The notes under the pieces were generated by a model that was not told the origin of the DNA, made no database searches, and worked only from the letters and a program-made list of their open reading frames with translations. Of a stretch of 23,900 nucleotides of DNA, positions 12,730 to 19,163 are shown piece after piece. Both the position numbers and the translations under genes were made by a program. The stretch lies in the NCBI GenBank assembly GCA_035687255.1, contig DASRYI010000198.1:1-23900 (forward strand). The letters run 5' to 3'. Position 1 is the stretch's first letter; every line of letters begins with the position of its first letter. The DNA is from JAKEHA01 sp035687255. GTDB taxonomy: Bacteria; Krumholzibacteriota; Krumholzibacteriia; WVZY01; JAKEHA01.

Positions 12730-15054
12730 CTATTTCAAGAGCACCATCTTCCTCGTGCGCACTCCACTGGCGTGTTCGATGCGGGCAAAGTACACACCGG
12801 ACGCTGCGACAGCGGCGTTCTCGGTGCGGCCGTCCCAGTTGATGCGATACGCTCCCGCGTCCCGTTCACCGTCGAAGAGTGTAGCGACGTACGCTCCACT
12901 CGCGTCGAAAATGGAAACGGTCACATGCCCGCGTGATGGCACCGTGTAGCTCACCGTGGTTCGCGGGTTGAAGGGATTGGGGTAGTTCGATAGCGAGAGC
13001 ACGTAGTGCCTGGGTGTGTCGGTCACACCCGAGAGCGCGTGCACCGTGGCCGGATTGCCCTCGTTGCCGGAAAAGTCGGTGGCCGTCACGTAGTAGTACG
13101 CATACGGCGAGGCACTCACGTCCAGCGTGGGATCGACGCTGTAATTGACGATGGACGCGGAACCGAAATCGTCTGCATTCGCGCCGTACACGGTGAAGTA
13201 GTCAAAGTCGTCCGCCGTCGACGTGTCCCACGAGAGACTGCCCGCGGTGTACACGAAGTTCTGCGGGACACCCGGCGCCAGGTTGTCCACCGAATAGCCG
13301 CTGTCGGGCAGGGAATCGAAGAACCACGCCGGCGTACCGGTGGCCGCGCGGATGTAGAACACCGAATAGTACTGTCCCAGCGCCGCCGTGGAATCACCGA
13401 CGGTGGGAACATCCATGCCGTAGGTGGCCTCGTTGAACGCGTCCACCGACCCCACCTGGGTCCAGCCGTTCGCCAGCACGCGGCTACCTGAAGACGATGC
13501 CCCCCGCGACGCGGATGCAGCCGGCGTCGGGTCGTCGCGGCGAAAGGCCACGTAGCGCGTGACGGGATTGGTGACGCCGACGGCGTCGGCCTGGGAGCGA
13601 TCGAAGCGGATCCGCACCTTGCGCCCCTGGTCGTTGCCGATGTCTGTCACCGACGTGATCGTCGGCTCGCCGTAGTCCGCCGTGTACGTGGCGAGAAAGA
13701 TGTCGTCGCTGCCCGCGCTGGTCAGCGCCCCTGTGCCGAAATCGGCCGACCCGCGGAACGTTCCGGCGATGATCGCGTCCCCCGCCAGGTCGGGAACGAT
13801 ACTGCGTCCCTGGTCGAAGTCGGTGCCACCCAGATGCTGGACCCACACCGGCGCTCCCGTCTGGTCGAAACGCGCCAGCAGTGCGTCCGCTGATCCCGCG
13901 CTCGTCACCGAACCGCCGTCGTAGGTCGCCGTACCCTGCACGTATCCCGTCACCAGGACGTGGTGGGTCAAATCCGTCGAGATTCCGAGCGGTACATCAT
14001 CCTGGGGTCCGCCGATGCGCCGGCTCCATTCGTGTATGCCCGTGAACGAGAAGCTGGCCAGGGCGATGTCCAAGCCACCCGCGCTCACCAGTCCACCGCC
14101 TCCGAAATTCACCGTCCCCGAAAACGCGCTCGCCAGCAGGATGTCTCCCGCCCCCGTCCCGACCATCGCCACGGCAAAGCCGCGATCGTTACCCGTGCTC
14201 CCGAAGGTTTCGGTCCACGTGTTCACGCCCCCGCTGGTGAACCTGGCGAGGTATATGTCCGACCCTCCGGCGCTCCCCAGGTTGCCGCTGCCAAAATTGA
14301 CACTGCCCTGAAAGTCGCCGGTCGCGGTGATGTTGCCGTACGCGTCCCCGGCCACCGATCGCCCGGTGTCGTCGGAGACACTTCCCGACACGCGGGTCCA
14401 GATGTTTGCTCCCGAAACATTGTACATTTCGACAAAGGCATCGTCGCCGCCCACCGAAAAATGCAGCCCGTCGCCCAGCGTCGCCGTGCTCTGAAACGTG
14501 CCCGTCACCACGACGTCGGACAGGTTCGTCACGGCCACGCCGAAGGCCACGTCTGTCTGGTTGCCACCGTGACTGTTGCTCCAGATATAGGCACCGGAGG
14601 ACGTGTACTCGGCGACAAAGTAGTTGGCGGTGCCCGCGGCGACGAGATTGCCGCCGCCGAAATCCACCGTCCCGGAAAAGCGTCCCACGACAATGACGTT
14701 GTCGTAGAAGTCGGTGGTCACTGAGTACGCATAGTCACTCCCGGTGCCTCCGATGCGCTTGCTCCACTGGTGCGTCCCTGCGGCATTGTACTTGGCAATA
14801 AAGATGTCGGTGCCGCCGGCGCTCACCAGCGGTCCGCCGCCGAAGTCGACCGTGCCGCCAAACGAACCGACGACGATGAGGTTTCCCGGCCCGTCGCGCA
14901 CGATGTCGTTGACGATATCACCGTTCGCACCGCCCCAGCTCTCGCTCCACATGGGCACGGGGGTGAAGGCGTGGACGGTCGGGGCGAGGGCGAGGAGCGC
15001 GAGGACTGCCAGAAACAGAGTTTGGAATGCGAATGACCGGTGCGGCCTCGTCAT
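12730..15054 (-). CDS. Second secreted SBBP propeller protein with T9SS-like tail
   Basis: This 774-residue protein is a paralogue of the converging gene at 10417-12648. It has a signal peptide (1-29, APTVHA) and seven full SBBP repeats starting near residues 47, 107, 168, 229, 290, 353 and 413, with FGGG-LVSAGG-DIFIAKYN units. A fibronectin-like region follows (about 463-680, with EPTITSVTDIGNDQGRKVRI and APGVPQNFVYTAGSLSWDTS). The FlgD-like sorting domain (689-774) runs from YPNPFNPRTTVSYTV to RKMVLLK. The middle differs fully from the paralogue, which has HYR and WPP domains instead, so only the propeller and tail are shared. The ATG is supported by GGAGGG; the frame upstream is open but unsupported. 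It is probably a surface or extracellular binding protein. No catalytic motif is seen. Confidence 0.9.
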   Translation of the reverse strand: MTRPHRSFAFQTLFLAVLALLALAPTVHAFTPVPMWSESWGGANGDIVNDIVRDGPGNLIVVGSFGGTVDFGGGPLVSAGGTDIFIAKYNAAGTHQWSKRIGGTGSDYAYSVTTDFYDNVIVVGRFSGTVDFGGGNLVAAGTANYFVAEYTSSGAYIWSNSHGGNQTDVAFGVAVTNLSDVVVTGTFQSTATLGDGLHFSVGGDDAFVEMYNVSGANIWTRVSGSVSDDTGRSVAGDAYGNITATGDFQGSVNFGSGNLGSAGGSDIYLARFTSGGVNTWTETFGSTGNDRGFAVAMVGTGAGDILLASAFSGTVNFGGGGLVSAGGLDIALASFSFTGIHEWSRRIGGPQDDVPLGISTDLTHHVLVTGYVQGTATYDGGSVTSAGSADALLARFDQTGAPVWVQHLGGTDFDQGRSIVPDLAGDAIIAGTFRGSADFGTGALTSAGSDDIFLATYTADYGEPTITSVTDIGNDQGRKVRIRFDRSQADAVGVTNPVTRYVAFRRDDPTPAASASRGASSSGSRVLANGWTQVGSVDAFNEATYGMDVPTVGDSTAALGQYYSVFYIRAATGTPAWFFDSLPDSGYSVDNLAPGVPQNFVYTAGSLSWDTSTADDFDYFTVYGANADDFGSASIVNYSVDPTLDVSASPYAYYYVTATDFSGNEGNPATVHALSGVTDTPRHYVLSLSNYPNPFNPRTTVSYTVPSRGHVTVSIFDASGAYVATLFDGERDAGAYRINWDGRTENAAVAASGVYFARIEHASGVRTRKMVLLK

Positions 15055-15391
15055 GATGTCCCTCCGGGGTTGGGGTGTGGCAGCCGGCCCGGGCGGATGC
15101 CGGTGCCACCCGTGGGACACAGTTGGGGCCCAAACGACACGGGGATTTTCGGGGGCACGGGTGGGGAGGTTGGAGAAAACGGGTGCGCTCCGGCGCCCCG
15201 GCCGGGGATGAACTCTCGATGCCATCTTGACGACCCGCCCGGCCGGGCATAGCTTTTATCTCAACTCAACACTGTGTCGGCGCGGGGCAGGCGATGGCCG
15301 TCCTGCCTGGCACCGACTCCCGCATCATCGTGATCGCGTCCCCCGGGGCGCAGTTTCCACCCGCGGAACGTCCTCATGACGGAGGTGGAAA
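15055..15391. other. 337-base divergent intergenic region with paired palindromes
   Basis: This is the upstream region of the minus-strand propeller gene and the plus-strand lipoprotein gene. It contains the 10-bp palindrome CCCGGCCGGG twice (15197-15206 and 15238-15247), with centres 41 bp apart. The first is extended to CCCCGGCCGGGG and the second to GCCCGGCCGGGC. A GGCAGG/CCTGCC hairpin (15286-15307) lies closer to the lipoprotein gene. Good -35/-10 pairs could not be assigned. No coding frame is convincing. Confidence 0.4.
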
Positions 15392-16228
15392 ATGCGTTTC
15401 CTTCCGGTCTCCCGTCTGTACGTTTATCTGTTTGCCGCCGTTGCTCTGGTGCTGGTGTTCGGATGTCAGCCCGCCATGATCGTGGACTCCGTGATCACGA
15501 CCGAATCGTGCGCGGACAGCATCCACACCATGAGCTTCGTGATGCACTCCAACTCGTCCATCAACGGCGCGTCATTCCAGGGCGGTTCGCCCAACGTCAT
15601 TGACATCGTCGCGCTCTACCATCCGGGCGGCAGTCCCACCGACCTGACCGTTGTCACCGCGCTCGACAATGCCATGAAGCACGACCAGGTGCAGGAGAAG
15701 TTTCGTGCCGGTGTGACGATTCAGGGCACGGTGGTCGTGTCGCTGGCGGACTTCGAGTTCTTTCAGGCCGACTGGCCCAACCTCGGAGCCCCGGACTGCG
15801 ACCCGGTGCATTCGCCGCAATACACCATCACCTACACGCCGGCGCCCGGCGTGGCGGCGATGGGTGCGTCGCCCGCGACCCTCTCGCTCGAGGTGTCCGA
15901 CCCGTATCCGATGCCCATCACGCTGGTCGATCTCGACCTGGTCGAGGTTCCCGCGTTGCTGGACCCATCGCTCCTCGACTGGAACAACGCCACCTTCAAC
16001 GGACTCCCGTGGACGTCGGTCGCGCCCGGCGGCGCCATGCTGGCCGCGTCGGCTCCGCCCCTGGACATCAATCTCCCGGACACCGCCACCGGCGCGGCCG
16101 TGCTGTGCCGGTACATTTCCATCTATAACGGCTATGAGGTACGCGGCATCATGCAGCTCGCCCTGGAATCGTCGCTGCCGACAAGGTCCTCGACCTGGGG
16201 TGCGGTGAAAGCGCTGTTCCGCGATTAG
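15392..16228 (+). CDS. Predicted lipoprotein with TWG...FR tail
   Basis: The 278-residue product has a lipoprotein signal (YLFAAVALVLVFGCQPA), with Cys25 as the lipidated residue. The body is beta-rich without recognisable enzyme motifs. It contains a Cys-bearing region near DSVITTESCADSIHTM and a segment VSLADFEFFQADWPNLG. It also has a proline-rich YTITYTPAPGVAAM that could be an Ig-like strand region. The last twelve residues, STWGAVKALFRD, match the tail of the secreted protein encoded at 7997-8764. GGAGGTGG lies 4 bases before the ATG. The function is unknown. The nearest genes are a propeller gene on the other strand and the respiratory regulator downstream. Confidence 0.8.
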   Translation: MRFLPVSRLYVYLFAAVALVLVFGCQPAMIVDSVITTESCADSIHTMSFVMHSNSSINGASFQGGSPNVIDIVALYHPGGSPTDLTVVTALDNAMKHDQVQEKFRAGVTIQGTVVVSLADFEFFQADWPNLGAPDCDPVHSPQYTITYTPAPGVAAMGASPATLSLEVSDPYPMPITLVDLDLVEVPALLDPSLLDWNNATFNGLPWTSVAPGGAMLAASAPPLDINLPDTATGAAVLCRYISIYNGYEVRGIMQLALESSLPTRSSTWGAVKALFRD

Positions 16229-16253
16229 GCGAATTTGTCCCCCAACGGAGTGA

Positions 16254-16283
16254 TTGCCGCCCCGGGGGGCGTGGTGCTACACT
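16254..16283 (+). promoter_or_regulatory. Possible promoter for the PAS-LuxR regulator
   Basis: TTGCCG and TACACT are separated by 18 bases, about 100 bases upstream of the regulator start. The spacer contains a CCCC/GGGG run. The match is moderate and unsupported by other evidence. Confidence 0.3.
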
Positions 16284-16382
16284 CGGTTACCTGAAGCGGA
16301 GGCCCGCCATCGTCGTACGCAGGGACGCCCACCTGACTGCGCCGCGGGATCCGCATTGGTGTATCATACGGGGGCCGCGTGA

Positions 16383-17087
16383 TTGAAAAAGCCTCGTACT
16401 GATTCCGGCGTTCGAGCCGCTGCCAGGAATGGATCGACGGCCGACCGGCTGGACGTAATTACGCACTCGGGAACGGCCGCCTTCGCGACGGACGAGAGCG
16501 GATGTATTACCGTCTGGAACCGCGCTGCCGAAGCGCTGCTCGGTTATCCGGCCCCCCGTGTCCTCGGCAAGCGCTGCCACGAGATCCTCTGCGGCGTCGA
16601 CCTCTTCGGCAACCACTTCTGCAACCGCCAGTGCGCACTCAGCTGCATGGTGGAGGCCCACCAGCCGGTCCGGCATTTCGAAATGGATGTTCGCGCCGAG
16701 TCCGGCGCCATGATTCCCACCGGGTTTTCCATTGTGGTGCTGCCCGGTGCCCGTGCCGGCCAGTACACCATGATCCATTTCATGGAGAAGGTGGACCGGC
16801 AGCAGGAAGTGAGCGCGCTCATCCACCGGATTCTCACCGATTCTCAGCCCGAGCCGGTGTCCGCGATTTCGGTGGAACCGCCGTCCGCACCGCCCGCCCC
16901 CCTGACTTCGCGGGAAATCGAGGTCCTGCGGCTTCTGGCCGACGGGACCAGCACCCAGGACATCGCCTCATCGCTGTTCATCAGCGTGCCCACCGCGCGC
17001 AACCACGTGCAGAACATCCTGCGCAAGCTCGACGTCCACAGCAAGCTGGAAGCAGTTTCGCTCGCGCTTCGTAACCACCTGCTCTGA
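16383..17087 (+). CDS. PAS-LuxR one-component regulator with a cysteine cluster
   Basis: The 234-residue protein has an N-terminal PAS domain (about 22-136; TAAFATDESGCITVWNRAAE is the PAS opening) and a C-terminal LuxR/FixJ-type DNA-binding domain (174-230). The latter contains LTSREIEVLRLLADGTSTQD and FISVPTARNHVQNILRKLDV. There is no receiver or kinase domain, so it is a one-component regulator. The PAS domain carries Cys41, Cys65, Cys70, Cys80, Cys84 and Cys88. The last four sit around CGVDLFGNHFCNRQCALSC and could bind an Fe-S cluster, metal or heme, or form redox disulfides (inference). The TTG start is the only one available, since an in-frame stop lies just before it; GGGGG is 8 bases upstream. 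It precedes the respiratory cluster and probably controls it. Confidence 0.87.
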   Translation: MKKPRTDSGVRAAARNGSTADRLDVITHSGTAAFATDESGCITVWNRAAEALLGYPAPRVLGKRCHEILCGVDLFGNHFCNRQCALSCMVEAHQPVRHFEMDVRAESGAMIPTGFSIVVLPGARAGQYTMIHFMEKVDRQQEVSALIHRILTDSQPEPVSAISVEPPSAPPAPLTSREIEVLRLLADGTSTQDIASSLFISVPTARNHVQNILRKLDVHSKLEAVSLALRNHLL

Positions 17088-17105
17088 GTTCACGTTCCGC
17101 CTCTT

Positions 17106-17125
17106 TCTGATGCATCTGTATCAGA
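17106..17125. promoter_or_regulatory. Inverted repeat, candidate operator of the respiratory cluster
   Basis: TCTGAT and ATCAGA are perfectly inverted around the 8-base spacer GCATCTGT, about 90 bases upstream of the first respiratory gene and just after the regulator's stop. A related TGTATCA string occurs at 16360-16366 in front of the regulator itself. It is a plausible dimer-binding site for the neighbouring LuxR-type protein. The pairing is only six bases, so chance is possible. Confidence 0.35.
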
Positions 17126-17213
17126 GGAATGAGTCATTCGGCGGATTGTAGCCGGGGCTTCTCCTCTCTACGCTGGGGTATGTCCGGCAGCCGCCCGGAC
17201 GAGAGGAGGAGCC

Positions 17214-18530
17214 ATGTCGAAGAATCCCCTGGCAGCGATGTTGAACGGCCGCCGCGTCGCGTTTGCGGCGGGGACGGGTCTGATCCTGCTGATCACGGTG
17301 GTTGCGTTACTGCCGCAGAAGGCCGCCGCCATCCCGGCATTCGCCCGCAAGTACCAGACCAGCTGTGCGACATGTCACGTCGCCATTCCGGCGCTGACCC
17401 CGTTCGGTGAAGCTTTCCGGCAGAACGGCTACCGGTTCCCGGAGGGACAGGACGCCGAAATGACCAAGAGCGCTCCCATCGAGCTGGGCGCCGAGGGCTA
17501 CAAGAAACTCTGGCCGCATGCCCTCTGGCCCGGCGAGATCCCGGGGATGCCGCCCGTGGCCATCCTCTACACCAGCACCATGGACTATCAGCACCAGGGC
17601 GACGTGTTCACCTTCGGCGGTATGGGAGGCGAACTCGAGATCCTGGCGGCCGGAACCCTGGACGAGCATTTCTCCTTCTGGGGATCGGTGGTGTTCGCAC
17701 GCGACGGCGAAGAGATCGCCACCGAAATGGAACGTGTCAACGTGCAGGTGCGTCCGTTCTCCACGAATGTGCTGCAGTTCAAGGTCGGCTCCTTCGAGCC
17801 CGGCATCATGCTGGTGTCCACACACCGCTCCCTCATGGACCAGGAACTGTGGGCGCTGACGGAGCCGTCGGGGGACAACCCGTGGGCGCCGGAGGCGTTC
17901 CAGCAGGGTATCGAAGCCTATGGCACCGCCGGACACCGCCTGTTGTACAACGCAGGTGTGGTGGAAGGATCCGGAAGCGTGGGGGACCGCAGCAAGGACA
18001 GCTACGCCCGGCTGGCGTACAAGTTCGGCGGGCTTGCCTTTGATGGAGCGGCCAGCGCCTCGGCCACCGGGGCGGCCAACCCCAAACCGTGGAGCGAAAA
18101 GTCCGTGGCGGTTTCCGCCTTTGCCTACCACGGCGTGAGCTTTCTGCCCAACGACGTCGACATAAGCCCGAAAGATGTGTTCGACGTATTCGGAGGCGAC
18201 GTGGCCATCGCGTTCCTCGATCTGACCGCGCATGCCGGCTACAGCGACCGCCGGGATGACCGGCTCTTCCTCGACGACCCGACCATCACGGACGCGCACA
18301 CCAAGAACACGTTCGGTGAGGTCTACTGGGTGGCGTATCCCTGGCTGGTTCCGTCGGTGCGACTGGAGTCGATGAAGGTGATCGACCAGACCGCGAAGCA
18401 GGCGTCCTTCACGATCAACGGGCTGGTGCGCGCCAACGTCAAAACCTATCTGGCCGCCAACTGGGTGGAAGAACCGGGCGGCAAGTTCATCAACGACGGA
18501 GCCACTCTGGGTCTCCTGGTTGGATTCTGA
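17214..18530 (+). CDS. Outer-membrane-type barrel protein with one N-terminal heme c site
   Basis: The 438-residue protein has a signal peptide (about 1-39, ending QKAAA) and then IPAFARKYQTSCATCHVAIP followed by LTPFGEAFRQNGYRF. The CATCH motif (residues 51-55) is a heme c site, and the 'PAFARKY--sCatCH---P-L--FGe-FR-NGyr' wording is typical of exported heme-porin-like proteins beside respiratory genes. The rest is rich in alternating hydrophobic and aromatic strands (SFWGSVVFARDGEE, LEILAAGTLDEHF) and ends in Phe (LGLLVGF), as expected of an outer-membrane barrel. It could pass electrons between the periplasm and the outer membrane; this is inference. The ATG has a GAGGAGG-type site. It is the first gene of the respiratory cluster. 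Confidence 0.82.
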   Translation: MSKNPLAAMLNGRRVAFAAGTGLILLITVVALLPQKAAAIPAFARKYQTSCATCHVAIPALTPFGEAFRQNGYRFPEGQDAEMTKSAPIELGAEGYKKLWPHALWPGEIPGMPPVAILYTSTMDYQHQGDVFTFGGMGGELEILAAGTLDEHFSFWGSVVFARDGEEIATEMERVNVQVRPFSTNVLQFKVGSFEPGIMLVSTHRSLMDQELWALTEPSGDNPWAPEAFQQGIEAYGTAGHRLLYNAGVVEGSGSVGDRSKDSYARLAYKFGGLAFDGAASASATGAANPKPWSEKSVAVSAFAYHGVSFLPNDVDISPKDVFDVFGGDVAIAFLDLTAHAGYSDRRDDRLFLDDPTITDAHTKNTFGEVYWVAYPWLVPSVRLESMKVIDQTAKQASFTINGLVRANVKTYLAANWVEEPGGKFINDGATLGLLVGF

Positions 18531-18564
18531 CCCGGACGCTCGTTACACACCGAAGGGATGCACC

Positions 18565-19155
18565 ATGAAATATCTATCGGCTCTGGGATGCGTGTTGATT
18601 CTCCTCATGTCGGTCGCGACCGCGGGCGCAGGAGAGCTCAAGGGGGTCGTGACGTTGACCGGGGTGAAGACCCCCACCGACGCGGTGGTCTACATCGACG
18701 CGATCCCCGACAAGACGTTCCCTGCGCCCGAGGCGCATGCGGAAATGGACCAGAAAAACCTGGTCTTCACGCCGCACGTGCTGCCGGTGCTGGTGGGAAC
18801 CACCGTGGACTTCGTCAACAGCGATGCCGTGTTGCACAACGTCTTCTCGCCCGACAAGTGCTGTGAACAGTTCAATCTGGGAAGCTGGCCGCAGGGGCAG
18901 AAGCGCAGTTACACCTTCAAGTCGCTGTGCCGGGCCACACTGCTGTGCAAGGTGCACCCCGAGATGGAAGGGTTCATTGTGGTGGTGCCAACGCCGTACT
19001 TCGCCGTGACCGACAAGACCGGCGCGTACTCCATCAAGGACGTTCCCGACGGCACCTACACCGTGAAGGTGTGGCACGAGAAGTTCAAGAAAGAGTACAG
19101 CGGGTCGGTGAAAGTCGCCGGCGAAACCACATCCGACATCACGATGACGAAGTAG
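18565..19155 (+). CDS. Exported cupredoxin (plastocyanin/azurin-like)
   Basis: The 196-residue protein has a signal peptide (1-22) and a copper-binding cupredoxin fold. The type 1 copper ligands fit His91 (NSDAVLHNVFSP), Cys128, His131 and Met134 (LCKVHPEMEGFIVVV). A short carboxypeptidase-regulatory-like strand set follows (YFAVTDKTGAYSIKDV, DGTYTVKVWHEKF, 146-175). Cys99, Cys100 and Cys122 are additional and could form disulfides. Related 'plastocyanin plus regulatory-domain' proteins are often found beside multiheme cytochromes. The protein is probably a periplasmic or outer-membrane-associated electron carrier. The ATG follows AAGGGA, 34 bases after the barrel gene, so the two are co-transcribed. 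A longer upstream frame overlaps the previous gene and is rejected. Confidence 0.88.
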   Translation: MKYLSALGCVLILLMSVATAGAGELKGVVTLTGVKTPTDAVVYIDAIPDKTFPAPEAHAEMDQKNLVFTPHVLPVLVGTTVDFVNSDAVLHNVFSPDKCCEQFNLGSWPQGQKRSYTFKSLCRATLLCKVHPEMEGFIVVVPTPYFAVTDKTGAYSIKDVPDGTYTVKVWHEKFKKEYSGSVKVAGETTSDITMTK

Positions 19156-19163
19156 GTGCGTGT

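Noticed and set aside
11592..12842. 416-codon plus-strand frame overlapping the propeller gene and terminator
   Set aside because: It runs through a strong terminator and is a frame-shifted shadow of the propeller/WPP coding sequence.
17144..17201. Promoter TTGTAG-17-TACGCT in front of the respiratory cluster
   Set aside because: The -10 element matches only about half of the consensus; not listed as a feature.
18927..19163. N-terminal extension of the flavoprotein into the cupredoxin gene
   Set aside because: The extension is Arg-rich and overlaps conserved cupredoxin codons. The ATG at 19164 has a ribosome site and begins at the usual family position.
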